This document shows, one piece after another, positions 43,857-55,827 of a stretch of DNA of 64,000 nt. Both the position numbers and the translations under genes were made by a program. Positions within the stretch are counted from its first letter, which is position 1, and the number at the start of each line of letters is the position of its first letter. The notes beneath the pieces are model-generated. The model saw only the letters and a list, made by a program, of their open reading frames with translations, made no database searches and was not told where the DNA came from. Source of the stretch: Marinobacter sp. LQ44 (GTDB taxonomy: Bacteria; Pseudomonadota; Gammaproteobacteria; Pseudomonadales; Oleiphilaceae); assembly GCF_001447155.2 (NCBI RefSeq), contig NZ_CP014754.1:2232001-2296000 (forward strand), written 5' to 3'.

Positions 43857-43884
43857 CTTGAAAACACACCGGGCGATCCTATAT
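43857..43884 (+). promoter_or_regulatory. heat-shock (sigma-32) promoter of hsp20
   Basis: CTTGAAA, 14-base spacer, CCTATAT. The -35 element is a full match to the RpoH consensus and the -10 region approximates CCCCATnT. It lies about 117 bases before the Hsp20 start codon, leaving a long leader that could form a thermometer, though no ROSE or fourU element was recognised. Confidence 0.65.
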
Positions 43885-44000
43885 TCGTGAATAGCAGAAG
43901 TTCACGGAGTCCATCCGGCTGGCGCCACCGGTATGGAGCTGTTCCGCGAGCGAAGCTGATGAAAATCTCAGGTTCGACATCGTTAAAGGAGGAGTTCCCT

Positions 44001-44456
44001 ATGAGCAATCTGACCCGCTGGAATCCGATCGGCGAATTCGAAGACATGATGAACCGCTACAACCGGATGTTCGGGCTTGCACGCACCAATGGCGAACGAG
44101 AAGGTAAAGACCTGTTCAGTCGCAGCGACTGGGCCCCGGCTGTGGATATCAAGGAAACGGCCGAAGCCTTCACTGTGGAAGCCGAATTACCCGGCATGAA
44201 CAAGGACGATGTGAAGGTGACAGTGCACGATGGCGTGCTCACCATTCAGGGCGAGCGCAAGCACGAGGAAGAGACCAGTGACAAGAAGCACCACCGCATC
44301 GAGCGGGTCTACGGTAGCTTCCTGCGCCGGTTCACGTTGCCGGACAATGTGGACGAGAACAGCGTGAAAGCCAACTTCAAGGACGGCCTGCTGACTTTGA
44401 GCATCCAAAAGGCCGAACCCAAAGAGCCCAAAGCCATCGAAGTAGAAGTGCAGTAA
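44001..44456 (+). CDS. small heat-shock protein, Hsp20/IbpA family
   Basis: ATP-independent holdase chaperone, 151 residues, with an alpha-crystallin domain (about 45-140): WAPAVDIKETAEAFTVEAELPGMNKDDVKV, then RKHEEETSDKKHHRIERVYGSFLRRFTLP and the GLLTLSIQK beta strand. Class A-type Hsp20. Strong AAAGGAGGAG just before the ATG and a sigma-32 promoter upstream. Followed by a terminator hairpin shared with the end of the convergent gene. Confidence 0.93.
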   Translation: MSNLTRWNPIGEFEDMMNRYNRMFGLARTNGEREGKDLFSRSDWAPAVDIKETAEAFTVEAELPGMNKDDVKVTVHDGVLTIQGERKHEEETSDKKHHRIERVYGSFLRRFTLPDNVDENSVKANFKDGLLTLSIQKAEPKEPKAIEVEVQ

Positions 44457-44504
44457 GGCGATGTTCGGGCCGGGGCTCAGTTCCCGGCCGTTGCCTTTTG
44501 TTTT
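44456..44504 (+). terminator. terminator of hsp20
   Basis: GGCCGGG (44468) and CCCGGCC (44483) form the central stem, extended by AAGGC/GCCTT pairs, and the plus strand then runs TTTTGTTTT. The hairpin overlaps the last codons of the convergent PA4642-type gene. Confidence 0.7.
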
Positions 44505-44794
44505 GCGCCGGCTTTTTCCAGAGCCCGGGCGTAGTCGCTGCTGCGACGGTGCTGTGACACCCGGTCCAAGATGGTCTGGCCGTGCTCATCTTCGGCGTTT
44601 AGATCGCGTCCGGCTTCCACAAAGAACGCCAAAAACCGTTCGAAATCACCTGCCCGCATGGACTCATAGGCGCGAATCAGCACGAAATGATCCGGGTTCA
44701 GGTTCTTGTCCCAGGGTGACAGATCGAGAAAGCTTTTAACCCGCTCGTCACTCCACTCTTCTCCAATAACCTTCGGTTTATCTGGTCCGCTCAT
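44477..44794 (-). CDS. PA4642 family protein
   Basis: A 105-residue soluble acidic protein, MSGPDKPKVIGEEWSDERVKSFL at the start, followed by LNPDHFVLIRAYESMRAGDFERFLAFF and an ankyrin-like EDEHGQTILDRV. It matches the pseudomonad PA4642 family, whose function is unknown. GGGAG lies nine bases before the ATG. Converges on hsp20 and shares its terminator hairpin. Confidence 0.8.
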   Translation of the reverse strand: MSGPDKPKVIGEEWSDERVKSFLDLSPWDKNLNPDHFVLIRAYESMRAGDFERFLAFFVEAGRDLNAEDEHGQTILDRVSQHRRSSDYARALEKAGAKQKATAGN

Positions 44795-44903
44795 GCTGAA
44801 AACTCCCGTTATCTGCCAAGGTTTGAGCGGCACAGTATAAGGCTTTGAATCTGCATCACTTATATGAATGCACTATGAGAATCTGCACTCAGGCTATAAG
44901 CGT

Positions 44904-45737
44904 TCAGGGGATGATTTCCACAGGCAAGTCGCGGGTGGGCACGGCATCGTCACACTCGGGATTACGAACCGATATTTCAACCCGCCGGTTCACCGCCCGG
45001 TTCTCCGCGCTATCATTGGCCACCAACGGCCGGGTTTCGGCACGGCCGGCCGCCACAACCCGCTCAGCCGGTACCTGGCGGTTCAGCACCAGTTCGTGGA
45101 CGACAGATACCGCCCGGGCAGCAGACAAATCCCAGTTTGAGCGATACACGCTGCTGGATATGGGCACATCGTCGGTGTGGCCAGACACCACCACATCCCC
45201 GGTACAGGCCGACAGCACGGTAACCACCCGTTCGATGATCGGAATCATACCCGGCATGATGGCGGCATCGCCAGAACGAAAGGTGGCTTCTTCGGAGAAA
45301 CGGATAACCACCTGGTCTTCATCGTAATTGATGTGCAAGGTATCGGAGGCAACTTCGGTTTCCAGCTCCTGGATCAACCGGCTGGCCAAGTCCAGGACAC
45401 CACCGGGAATCTGTCGCGTTTCCGAACGCTCGGTTCGCTCGTCAATGAACTCCGGCTGGTCCTGCAGGTTTTCAGAAGGCTCCGGCAGCGATACGGTATC
45501 GGCTTCAATCAGGGTCAGGGGTGTACCGCCGATGTCTTCGGCCACCACATTGCTGGAACCAAACGCCAGGGACATGGAGTTCGCCATGGCGCGGTACTTC
45601 TCGATATCCATCTCGGCGAACGACAACAGCAGGATAAAAAACGTCAGCAGCAGGGTTGCCAGATCCGCGAAGGTGACAATCCAGTCGGGTGTACGCTTTT
45701 TGAGTGCGTTTTTTTTCAGTGGCCGCGCCGGTTGCAA
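44904..45737 (-). CDS. motB: flagellar stator subunit MotB/PomB-like (OmpA domain)
   Basis: Stator B subunit that anchors the ion channel to peptidoglycan, 277 residues. One N-terminal helix holds the essential channel aspartate in PDWIVTFADLATLLLTFFILL (Asp about residue 25), followed by a plug-like segment and a C-terminal OmpA domain with SGHTDDVPISS and the RVVAAGRAETRP helix. The likely start is TTG, with GGGAGG eight bases upstream, inside the end of motA; the gap to motA is three bases. Whether it is H+ or Na+ driven cannot be decided from sequence. Confidence 0.87.
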   Translation of the reverse strand: MQPARPLKKNALKKRTPDWIVTFADLATLLLTFFILLLSFAEMDIEKYRAMANSMSLAFGSSNVVAEDIGGTPLTLIEADTVSLPEPSENLQDQPEFIDERTERSETRQIPGGVLDLASRLIQELETEVASDTLHINYDEDQVVIRFSEEATFRSGDAAIMPGMIPIIERVVTVLSACTGDVVVSGHTDDVPISSSVYRSNWDLSAARAVSVVHELVLNRQVPAERVVAAGRAETRPLVANDSAENRAVNRRVEISVRNPECDDAVPTRDLPVEIIP

Positions 45738-45740
45738 ACC

Positions 45741-46514
45741 TCAGGCCTCCCGCTCCGGTTCCAGGTTGGTCCGGTGCTCTGGTGTTACGTAAGACGACAG
45801 CAGCTCTGTCATCACCCTGGGGTTCTCGCCACGCATGATGCTCTTGATGGAGGTGATAATGAGCATCTGGTTGCGGGAATCGTCTTCCGCCTTGAGTTGC
45901 AGTTTATCCGCCAGGGGCAGAGCAATGAGGTGGGCAATAAAAGCCCCGTAGAGGGTGGTCAGCAGAGCAATGGCCATGGCCGGGCCAATGGACGAAGGGT
46001 CGTCCAGAGTGTTCAGCATCTGCACCAGCCCCACGAGGGTACCCAGCATACCGATGGCCGGCGCGGATTCACCAATACCCCGAAACACTCGCTCAGCCAC
46101 TTCATAGCGCTCTGCGGTTTGCTGGGTTTCCTGTAGCAGAGCCTCTTCTACCAGTTCCGGCGGGTGGCCATCTACACAGAGGTTGATGGCTTTTTGCAAG
46201 AATTCATCGTCGGTTTCGTGGTTCTCCAGGCCCAGGATGCCCTCTTTGCGAACCACCCGAGCCAGTACACCCGCTTCCCGAATCAGTTCCGCCGGGTGGG
46301 GTAACCGGTCAGTAAAAGCCGTACGAAAAGCCAACCGGAAGGCGCTGGCTACCGAGGGCATCCGGAACTTGATCAGTGTCACTGCGAAGGTGCCACCCAG
46401 AACAATCGCCAGTCCGGGCAGGTTCAGGAAGGTGATGGCCGTGGCGTTGGCCAGCATCGCCAGGACAACAATCAGGATTCCGGCAAGCAATCCGACAAGC
46501 GTGAGAATGTCCAT
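45741..46514 (-). CDS. motA: flagellar stator subunit MotA/PomA
   Basis: Stator A subunit, 257 residues with four helices: two N-terminal (6-25 and 32-50) and two after the cytoplasmic loop (SAPAIGMLGTLVGLVQML and AMAIALLTTLYGAFIAHLI). The cytoplasmic loop carries charged residues that touch the rotor. TLYGAF and GIGESAPAIGMLGTLVGLV are PomA/MotA signatures. A GTG two codons earlier is an alternative start. Forms a bicistronic unit with motB. No other flagellar gene is nearby, so this may be a second stator set. Confidence 0.88.
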   Translation of the reverse strand: MDILTLVGLLAGILIVVLAMLANATAITFLNLPGLAIVLGGTFAVTLIKFRMPSVASAFRLAFRTAFTDRLPHPAELIREAGVLARVVRKEGILGLENHETDDEFLQKAINLCVDGHPPELVEEALLQETQQTAERYEVAERVFRGIGESAPAIGMLGTLVGLVQMLNTLDDPSSIGPAMAIALLTTLYGAFIAHLIALPLADKLQLKAEDDSRNQMLIITSIKSIMRGENPRVMTELLSSYVTPEHRTNLEPEREA

Positions 46515-46549
46515 GAACACCCCTTATGAAACGGCCGGAACCCGCGGCC

Positions 46550-48877
<2,328 letters not shown>

Positions 48878-48922
48878 AACGAAATTGTACTATCCGGTTG
48901 TTCGAACCCAAATAATGCACCG

Positions 48923-50068
48923 TCAGCCCGCCCGGAGATAACCACCGGGAGCGGAATTAGCCAACCCTTCCAGCTCCAGCAACAACAAAGACTGCATCAG
49001 CTGATCCGCTGGCAGACCCGTAGCCTGGCTCAGTGCATCGGTAGATTGTGGATCATACCCCAAAGCCTCAAGCACCGCGATTTCCCGACTGTCCAACCCG
49101 GACAAATCCTGCTCTGCGGGGCCGGCTTGATCACATTCCGATGCGGGCTGCATCGACCACCAGGTGCCCAGTTCCTCCAGAACGTCATCGGCGGTCTCCA
49201 CCAGCCGTGCGCCCTGTTTGATCAACTGGTGACAGCCTCGGGCCACCGGACTGTGCACCGAGCCGGGAATGGCGAACACCTCGCGCCCCTGTTCCAGCGC
49301 GGTTCTCGCGGTGATCAGCGAGCCACTGCGCAGGCTGGCCTCAACCACCAGCACGCCACGGCTCAGGCCACTGATAATCCGGTTCCGCTGCGGAAAGTGG
49401 GCGGCCCGTGCCTGTGTTCCGGGCGGGTATTCCGAGACAATAAGCCCCTGCTCAATGATGCGCCCCGCCAGCTTTCGGTGTTGTGCGGGATATAACCGGT
49501 CGAGACCGCAGCCCACCACGGCAATGGTCTGAAAACCAGCATCCAGAGCGCCGGCGTGGGCGGCTCCGTCAATCCCCAGCGCAAGGCCACTGGTGATCAG
49601 AAGCCCACGTCGGCTCAGTTCGGCGGCAAACTGCCGGGCGTGCTCCAGACCAGCCCGGGTGGCATTGCGACTGCCGACAACGCCAAGCTGGTCCTTGTGT
49701 AGTAAGTCGGGATCACCCCGACCGTACAGCAACAACGGGGCGTTGTGGATGTGCCTGAGCGCATCCGGATACCCGGCTTCACCATAGCCCATCAGGAAAA
49801 TTCCGGACGCCCGGCAGGCCGAGCATATCCGGCTTGCCTCCACCAACACCGGGTGCCCGGAATCGTCAGCCTGCCAGGCTATCACGGCATTGATGGCATC
49901 GGTGGCCAACCCCAGAGCTTTCAGGGTGGCGGCATTCATGTCGAGAATATCGGTCAGCTGTTCGGTATTCGCGTCTATCCGCTCACGCAGGCGAAGGCCA
50001 AACCGGGGCAAAAGAGACAACAGCAGCCAGCGGTCGCTGGCCGATTCCAGGCAGGTAGGTGCAGACAT
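48923..50068 (-). CDS. dprA: DNA-protecting protein DprA (Smf)
   Basis: Loads RecA on incoming single-stranded DNA during natural transformation. 381 residues: an N-terminal SAM-like helical domain, the Rossmann-like core with VGSRNATRAGLEHAR, SGLALGIDGAAHAGAL, VVGCGLDRLYPAQH, FPQRNRIISGLSRG and EQGREVFAIPGSV, and a C-terminal winged-helix part. An ATG three codons upstream exists, but AAGGA lies eight bases before the one used. A hairpin stands between it and lysM. Confidence 0.92.
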   Translation of the reverse strand: MSAPTCLESASDRWLLLSLLPRFGLRLRERIDANTEQLTDILDMNAATLKALGLATDAINAVIAWQADDSGHPVLVEASRICSACRASGIFLMGYGEAGYPDALRHIHNAPLLLYGRGDPDLLHKDQLGVVGSRNATRAGLEHARQFAAELSRRGLLITSGLALGIDGAAHAGALDAGFQTIAVVGCGLDRLYPAQHRKLAGRIIEQGLIVSEYPPGTQARAAHFPQRNRIISGLSRGVLVVEASLRSGSLITARTALEQGREVFAIPGSVHSPVARGCHQLIKQGARLVETADDVLEELGTWWSMQPASECDQAGPAEQDLSGLDSREIAVLEALGYDPQSTDALSQATGLPADQLMQSLLLLELEGLANSAPGGYLRAG

Positions 50069-50083
50069 CTTTTTCATCCTTGA

Positions 50084-50118
50084 AAACGATAATGGCCGGG
50101 CGCTCCGGCCCGGCCATT
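50084..50118 (-). terminator. hairpin between lysM and dprA, likely terminator
   Basis: Perfect ten-base stem AATGGCCGGG/CCCGGCCATT with an eight-base loop, followed on the minus strand by ATCGTTTTC. The T-run is short, so it may attenuate rather than stop transcription from lysM into dprA. Confidence 0.5.
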
Positions 50119-50152
50119 CTATCTCATTACAGACAAGCCCATACAGGGGTGA

Positions 50153-51169
50153 TCAGGGATTCTTGACCCGATCACCCACCGCCAGCGGGCGAGTCGCCTG
50201 AAGAATCAGGCCATAGCTCATCTTTTCGTAAGACTGGAACACCATCAGCAGGCCAGCCCGCTCGGACGGCAGCTCAATGGTTTCACCGGTGACCGGGTCA
50301 CGGACCAGGTTACCGCTCTTCATCACTGCCAGCACGTTGCCCGGCATCAGGCCCTCACGTTCGCCGCGGTTGATAGCCACCACGTTGTACTGACCAATCT
50401 GGTTAACACCACCATCCACGGAAATCATCCGGCCCTCGATCTCCTCATCCGGAGAGCTGGGCACGAAGTTGGTGGTCAGGCGACGATCTTCGTTGACCAG
50501 CAGGCGGTCACCGATGCGCACTTCCTCGCTGGAACGGGTCAGGGTCATGGTCAGTACATCACCGTTTTCCGCAGTAATGTTACCCTTGGCAATGCTGCGT
50601 GCCTCCAGCCCCAGGAATTCACCGGTTTCCGGATCCACAAATTCCTTGCTCCGACGGAAAACGCCAACCCGGTCGGCCGGCTTTTGGCCACGGGCATAAA
50701 CCCGGTCACCGGCACCGGTGATGATGCGACCATCTTCACCTTCGAGCACGTAAGGTGCGCCGTTGATTTCAGCCGGCGAGACAATGCGGGTGTCGGTCAG
50801 GAAACTGCTGATGGCATCCAGCGGGATGGCTGGAATCGGGGTATCGATCGCTTCCGAGCGGATTTGCGGTGACAGCTTGACGACATCGCTGGTAGACACC
50901 TTGGTAATGCGGGGCTTGCCATCGATGTACACCAGCGCCAGGCGATCACCCGGGTAAATCAGGTGGGGGTTGGCAACCTGCGGATTAACGTGCCAGATTT
51001 CCGGCCAGTACCAGGGGTTGTTCAGGAATCGCGCTGAAATGTCCCAAAGGGTGTCCCCCTTGACGACAGTGTAACGCTCAGGATGATCAGACCTGAGCTC
51101 CGGTTGTGCCTGGGCCCAGGAAGTAAACAGCAGCGCCGTCGCTGCCAGAGCGTACAACAATTTCCTCAT
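50153..51169 (-). CDS. LysM domain periplasmic protein
   Basis: A 338-residue exported protein. Signal peptide MRKLLYALAATALLFTSWAQA, then a LysM domain (about 33-82, YTVVKGDTLWDISARFLNN with PWYWPEIWHVNPQVANPHLIYPGD), which binds peptidoglycan, and a long C-terminal region of beta-rich sequence of unknown role. Matches the pseudomonad PA0020-type protein encoded beside def. Divergent from def across 299 bases. Confidence 0.85.
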   Translation of the reverse strand: MRKLLYALAATALLFTSWAQAQPELRSDHPERYTVVKGDTLWDISARFLNNPWYWPEIWHVNPQVANPHLIYPGDRLALVYIDGKPRITKVSTSDVVKLSPQIRSEAIDTPIPAIPLDAISSFLTDTRIVSPAEINGAPYVLEGEDGRIITGAGDRVYARGQKPADRVGVFRRSKEFVDPETGEFLGLEARSIAKGNITAENGDVLTMTLTRSSEEVRIGDRLLVNEDRRLTTNFVPSSPDEEIEGRMISVDGGVNQIGQYNVVAINRGEREGLMPGNVLAVMKSGNLVRDPVTGETIELPSERAGLLMVFQSYEKMSYGLILQATRPLAVGDRVKNP

Positions 51170-51356
51170 TGTCTATATCCTTGATCGCGTGCCTTGAATC
51201 TTTGCGTTGGGTAACGTCGCAGCGGTATCCCCGCAGCTTATTACGTTGTTATTTCCGTTACTATAGAAGATGTTCGGGTATTTGTGATGTTATCTTTTGT
51301 TCTTCCAGTAAATTCTTCAGTATGGCTGAAAGATTTTAACTATTAACTGATCAGTT

Positions 51357-51386
51357 TGTACTCAATCGACAATTTATCGGATAATA
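51357..51386 (+). promoter_or_regulatory. predicted promoter of def
   Basis: TTGTAC, 18-base spacer, GATAAT. It is in an AT-rich stretch of the 299-base divergent region. Nothing else in this region was recognised apart from a weak TATAGT-like -10 facing lysM. Confidence 0.5.
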
Positions 51387-51468
51387 GAGCCATTACGTTC
51401 TCCCCATCATAGATTCGTGGAGAAAATTTGCGCAGACCGCCGTCGCATTTCAGAGAAGCCAAAGCATT

Positions 51469-51972
51469 ATGATTTTAGAGATTCTTGAGTATCCGGACCC
51501 GCGCCTTCGCACCATCGCCAAGCCGGTGGACGAAGTGACCGACGACATCCGCAAGCTGATCGACGACATGTTCGAGACCATGTACGATGCCTCCGGCATT
51601 GGCCTGGCGGCTACTCAGGTCAATGTGCACAAGCAGATCATCGTTATGGACCTGTCGGAAGACAAGAGCGAGCCCCGGGTGTTCATCAACCCGAAAGTAG
51701 AAGTACTGGACGGTGAGCTGGAAGCCATGCAGGAAGGCTGCCTGTCGGTTCCCGGTTTCTATGAAGACGTGAAGCGCATCGAACACTGCCGGATTACCGC
51801 CAAAGACCGTAACGGTGAAGACTTTGTACTCGAGGCTACCGGCCTGCTGGCGGTGTGCATCCAGCATGAAATGGACCACCTGAACGGCAAGCTGTTCGTG
51901 GATTACCTCAGCTCGCTCAAGCGTAACCGCATTCGCAAGAAGCTGGAAAAGCTCCACAAGCAAAGCGCCTGA
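51469..51972 (+). CDS. def: peptide deformylase
   Basis: Removes the formyl group from nascent N-formyl-methionine. 167 residues with the three family motifs: GIGLAATQV (43-51), EGCLS with metal ligand Cys91, and HEMDH with ligands His133 and His137 and catalytic Glu134. First gene of def-fmt-rsmB-trkA, with a terminator between def and fmt. Confidence 0.97.
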   Translation: MILEILEYPDPRLRTIAKPVDEVTDDIRKLIDDMFETMYDASGIGLAATQVNVHKQIIVMDLSEDKSEPRVFINPKVEVLDGELEAMQEGCLSVPGFYEDVKRIEHCRITAKDRNGEDFVLEATGLLAVCIQHEMDHLNGKLFVDYLSSLKRNRIRKKLEKLHKQSA

Positions 51973-51998
51973 GGCGCCGACAGTACAGAACCGAATTC

Positions 51999-52024
51999 GG
52001 ACCGGGTTACGACCCGGTTTTTTC
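51999..52024 (+). terminator. intrinsic terminator between def and fmt
   Basis: Stem ACCGGG/CCCGGT with loop TTACGA, followed by a run of six T. It is 27 bases after the def stop. The fmt start follows 28 bases later, so fmt-rsmB-trkA may rely on read-through or a separate promoter. Confidence 0.75.
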
Positions 52025-52052
52025 GTATCAACGACACAGAGAAGCAACCACC

Positions 52053-52988
52053 GTGCGCATTGTTTTTGCCGGAACGCCGGATTTTGCCGCCACTGCCCTA
52101 AAAGCCCTTCTGGAAGCCGGCTATAACCTGGTGGGCGTCTACAGCCAACCAGACCGCCCCGCCGGCAGGGGCCGCAAATTGATGCCCAGCCCGGTCAAGC
52201 AGGTCGCCCTGGACGCCGGCATTCCGGTGTTCCAGCCGGTCAGCCTGAAACCGGAAGACGCCCAGCAGGAGCTGGCTGCGTTAAAGCCAGATGTGATGAT
52301 TGTGGCCGCTTACGGCCTGATTCTGCCCAAAGCCGTGCTGAACATCCCCACCCACGGCTGCCTGAACATCCACGCTTCCCTGTTACCGCGCTGGCGCGGT
52401 GCCGCGCCGATCCAACGGGCCATTGCCGCCGGCGACGCCGAAACCGGCATTACCATCATGCAGATGGACGAAGGCCTGGATACCGGCGATATGCTGTTGA
52501 AAACCAGCACCCCGATCCATGCCGACGACACCGGCGGCAGCCTGCATGACCGCCTGGCGGACATGGGCGGCAAAGCTATTGTGGAAGCGCTGGTGCAACT
52601 GGCAAACAGCGAGCTGGCCCCTGAGCCACAGAACGATGCCGACGCCAACTACGCCCACAAACTGTCCAAGGAAGAAGGCCACATCGACTGGTCCCGCAGC
52701 GCCATCGAGATCGAACGCTTGATTCGTGCCTTTAACCCCTGGCCCGGCACCTTTACCGATCTCGGCGAGCAACGCATCCGCCTTCATCAGGCCACCGCAC
52801 TGGATCAGAGCAGTGACAAGCTGCCAGGCACCGTGATCAGTCGCGAGAGAGAAGGCGTTGAAGTCGCCTGCGGCACCGGCACCCTGAAAGTCACTTCGGT
52901 CCAGTTGCCCGGCAGCAAAGCCCAGAGCATCAGCGACCTGATCAACGGCGGCAAGCAGGTGCTGCTGCCCGGCCAGGAGCTGAACTGA
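52053..52988 (+). CDS. fmt: methionyl-tRNA formyltransferase
   Basis: Formylates initiator Met-tRNA, 311 residues. N-terminal hydrolase-like domain with IVFAGTPDFAATAL, LNIHASLLPRWRGAAPIQRAI with catalytic Asn/His, and the active-site Asp region; C-terminal OB domain. GTG start; a start with AAGCAACC just upstream gives weak ribosome binding. Two bases separate it from rsmB. Confidence 0.96.
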   Translation: MRIVFAGTPDFAATALKALLEAGYNLVGVYSQPDRPAGRGRKLMPSPVKQVALDAGIPVFQPVSLKPEDAQQELAALKPDVMIVAAYGLILPKAVLNIPTHGCLNIHASLLPRWRGAAPIQRAIAAGDAETGITIMQMDEGLDTGDMLLKTSTPIHADDTGGSLHDRLADMGGKAIVEALVQLANSELAPEPQNDADANYAHKLSKEEGHIDWSRSAIEIERLIRAFNPWPGTFTDLGEQRIRLHQATALDQSSDKLPGTVISREREGVEVACGTGTLKVTSVQLPGSKAQSISDLINGGKQVLLPGQELN

Positions 52989-52990
52989 CC

Positions 52991-54292
52991 ATGGCTTACC
53001 AGGCCCTGCCATTCCGTGCCGTCGCTGCCAACGTGTTGCTGGCAGTGGAAAACGGCCAGTCATTGACCCAATGCCTGCCGCCAGCCCTGAACCAGTTACC
53101 CCCGGAACAAAGGCCGCAACTTCAAGCGATCTGCTACGGCACCTGCCGCTGGTTTCACCGGCTTGAGGGCGAGCTCAACCAGCGCCTGAAAAAGCCCCTG
53201 CGCAAACCGGACCGGGTTATTCACCATCTGATGCTGGTCGCCCTGTTCCAGTTGCGGTTCAGTGAGCAGGCCACCTATGCCGTGCTGAACGAAACCGTGG
53301 AAGCCTGCCGGGCGCTGGACAAGCCGCACCTGACCGGCCTGGTCAACGGCGTGTTGCGGGCCGCTGAAAGGGAAGGGGCGCCGGAGCCGAAAGACGACAG
53401 CAGCCGCTACAGCCATCCGGTGTGGATGGTGGAAAAGCTGCGCCACAACTGGCCCGATAGCTGGCAAGCCATTCTCGATGCCAATAACCAGCAGGCTCCC
53501 ATGACGTTGCGGGTCAACGCCCTGCGCTTTACCCGCGATGAGTACCTGGAGCTGCTGGCAGAAGCCGGTATTGAGGCGAATCCCACCCGCTTCGCCCCCC
53601 ACGGCATTCAGCTTGAACGCCCGGTGCCGGTAGAACGTCTGCCCTGGTTCGAAGACGGCGGTGCCAGTGTGCAGGACGAAGCCGCCCAGCTATGCACCAC
53701 TCTGCTGGACCTGCAACCAGGCCAGCGTGTACTGGACGCCTGCGCAGCTCCCGGCGGCAAGACCTGCGCCATTCTGGAGACCTGTGGCGAACTGGACGAA
53801 GTGATTGCCATCGACGAATCCGCCGAGCGCCTGCCCCGTGTACAGGAGAACCTGGACCGGCTCGACCTGCACGCCACCCTGACACAGGCCGACGCCGCCG
53901 ACATTGACAGCTGGTGGGATGGCAACCCGTTTGACCGCATCCTGCTGGACGTGCCCTGCAGCGCCACCGGTGTGATTCGCCGGCACCCGGACATCAAGCT
54001 GCTGCGCCGTGAATCCGACATCGTACCCCTGGCTAGCATTCAGCTTGGCCTGCTGGACGCCATGTGGTCTATCCTGAAACCCTGTGGGCGGTTGGTATAC
54101 GCTACCTGTTCGGTGTTTCCCCAGGAAAACCACCGTATAATCCAGCGGTTCCTGAAACAGCAGGACCAGGCCCGGCTGATAGAAATTGATGCCGACTGGG
54201 GTCAGGACATGAACACCGGGCGCCAGTTACTGCCAGACCCGGACAGCCATGACGGCTTTTTCTACGCCGTGCTGGAGAAACCTGAACTATGA
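52991..54292 (+). CDS. rsmB: 16S rRNA (cytosine-967-C5)-methyltransferase
   Basis: m5C methyltransferase of 16S rRNA, 433 residues. N-terminal NusB-like domain (about 1-140) followed by the Rossmann methyltransferase with [24 protein letters not shown], the catalytic [10 protein letters not shown] (motif IV) and [13 protein letters not shown] (motif VI). Its stop overlaps the trkA start by four bases. Confidence 0.95.
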   Translation: MAYQALPFRAVAANVLLAVENGQSLTQCLPPALNQLPPEQRPQLQAICYGTCRWFHRLEGELNQRLKKPLRKPDRVIHHLMLVALFQLRFSEQATYAVLNETVEACRALDKPHLTGLVNGVLRAAEREGAPEPKDDSSRYSHPVWMVEKLRHNWPDSWQAILDANNQQAPMTLRVNALRFTRDEYLELLAEAGIEANPTRFAPHGIQLERPVPVERLPWFEDGGASVQDEAAQLCTTLLDLQPGQRVLDACAAPGGKTCAILETCGELDEVIAIDESAERLPRVQENLDRLDLHATLTQADAADIDSWWDGNPFDRILLDVPCSATGVIRRHPDIKLLRRESDIVPLASIQLGLLDAMWSILKPCGRLVYATCSVFPQENHRIIQRFLKQQDQARLIEIDADWGQDMNTGRQLLPDPDSHDGFFYAVLEKPEL

Positions 54293-55692
54293 AAATCCTG
54301 ATTCTCGGTGCGGGCCAGGTAGGCGGCACCCTGGCGGAAAACCTCGCCAATGAAGCCAACGACATTACGGTGATCGACAGCGATAGCGCCCGCCTACGTG
54401 AGCTTCAGGACCGGCTGGACATCCGCACCATGCACGGCCGAGCCTCCTACCCCACGGTACTGCGCCAGGCCGGCGCGGAAGACGCCGACATGGTGATCGC
54501 TGTGACCAACAGCGACGAAACCAACATGGTGGCCTGCCAGGTGTCCAAGCTGCTGTACAAGACGCCCACCACCATCTGCCGGGTGCGGGCGAACGCCTAT
54601 CTGGCCAAATCCGAGCTGTTCTACCGCCGGGATATGGACAAAGACCTGGACAGCCTCCGGGGCTTTCCCATCGACGTTCTGATCAGCCCGGAACACCTGG
54701 TCACCAAACACATCACCCGGCTGATCGAGTACCCGGGCACCCTGCAGGTGCTCGAGTTCTCCAAGGGCCTGGTCAGGCTGGTGGCCATACGTGCTACCAA
54801 GGGTGGGCCACTGGTAGGCCATGAGTTGTCCTACCTGCGCACCCATATGCCCAAGATCGATACCCGGGTGGCCGCGATTTTCCGCAAAGACCGGGCCATC
54901 ATGCCCCAGGGCGACACGGTTATCGAAGACGGCGACGAGGTGTTCTTTCTTGCCGCCTCCGATCACATTCGCTCGGTGATGAGCGAGCTTCAACCCCTGT
55001 CCAAGCCCTACAAACGCATCTTTATCTGCGGTGGCGGCAACATTGGTTACCGGCTGGCCAATACCCTGGAAAGCCGATACCAGGTGAAGATTCTTGAGCG
55101 GGACCACGACCGCTGTGTGATGTTGTCCGAACGTTTACGCAAAACCGTGGTGCTGGAAGGCAACGCCGCCGACAAGGACATCCTGCTGGAAGAGAACATC
55201 GAGAACACCGATGTGTTCTGCGCCGTCACCAACGACGACGAAGCCAACATCATGGCATCCCTGCTCGCCAAGCGACTGGGTGCCCGCAAGGTACTGACCC
55301 TGATCAACAACCCGGACTACGTGGACCTGATCCAGGGCGGCGATATTGACGTCGCCATCTCGCCCCAGCAGACCACCATCGGCAGCCTGCTCACCCACGT
55401 GCGCCGGGGCGATGTGGTGAACGTTCACTCCCTGCGCCGGGGCGCTGCGGAAGCCATTGAGGCCATCGCCCATGGTGATCACCGGTCATCCAAGGTGGTC
55501 GGCAAGCGCCTGGACGAAATCAATCTGCCACCAGGCACCACCATCGGCGCCATCGTTCGCCACAACGAGGTACTGATTGCCCACGACCATATTCGAGTGC
55601 AGCCCGATGACCACGTGATCCTGTTCCTGGTGGACAAAACCCGTATCCGGGACGTGGAAAAGCTGTTCCAGGTGGGCCTCACCTTCTTCTGA
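54289..55692 (+). CDS. trkA: Trk system potassium uptake protein TrkA
   Basis: Cytoplasmic regulatory subunit of the Trk potassium importer, 467 residues. Two RCK repeats, each with a Rossmann NAD-binding segment: [17 protein letters not shown] at the start and [17 protein letters not shown] near residue 243, each followed by a TrkA-C domain. Translation is coupled to rsmB. Confidence 0.96.
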   Translation: MKILILGAGQVGGTLAENLANEANDITVIDSDSARLRELQDRLDIRTMHGRASYPTVLRQAGAEDADMVIAVTNSDETNMVACQVSKLLYKTPTTICRVRANAYLAKSELFYRRDMDKDLDSLRGFPIDVLISPEHLVTKHITRLIEYPGTLQVLEFSKGLVRLVAIRATKGGPLVGHELSYLRTHMPKIDTRVAAIFRKDRAIMPQGDTVIEDGDEVFFLAASDHIRSVMSELQPLSKPYKRIFICGGGNIGYRLANTLESRYQVKILERDHDRCVMLSERLRKTVVLEGNAADKDILLEENIENTDVFCAVTNDDEANIMASLLAKRLGARKVLTLINNPDYVDLIQGGDIDVAISPQQTTIGSLLTHVRRGDVVNVHSLRRGAAEAIEAIAHGDHRSSKVVGKRLDEINLPPGTTIGAIVRHNEVLIAHDHIRVQPDDHVILFLVDKTRIRDVEKLFQVGLTFF

Positions 55693-55726
55693 TTGATCTC
55701 AAGCAAAACAACACCCTGGCTGGCAC

Positions 55727-55756
55727 TTAGAAATGCAACGCCAGCCAGCGTATAAT
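55727..55756 (+). promoter_or_regulatory. predicted promoter of glyQS with dyad
   Basis: TTAGAA, 18-base spacer, TATAAT. A perfect nine-base inverted repeat CTGGCTGGC (55716) / GCCAGCCAG (55740) covers the -35 region and spacer; it may be an operator or the trkA terminator (there is no T-run). Confidence 0.6.
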
Positions 55757-55778
55757 GCGCGTTTTCAAATTTCGGAGT

Positions 55779-55795
55779 GCCCCGCAAAGCGGGGC
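55779..55795 (+). promoter_or_regulatory. leader hairpin of glyQ
   Basis: GCCCCGC-AAA-GCGGGGC in the glyQ leader, 33 bases before the start codon. It could regulate translation or processing; no glycine riboswitch or T-box features were seen. Confidence 0.4.
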
Positions 55796-55827
55796 GCCAC
55801 ACACAGACTGACCAGCAGGCAAACGTC

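Noticed and set aside
43885..44000. RNA thermometer in the hsp20 leader
   Set aside because: The leader is long, but no clear pairing with the AGGAGG ribosome site or fourU motif was seen.
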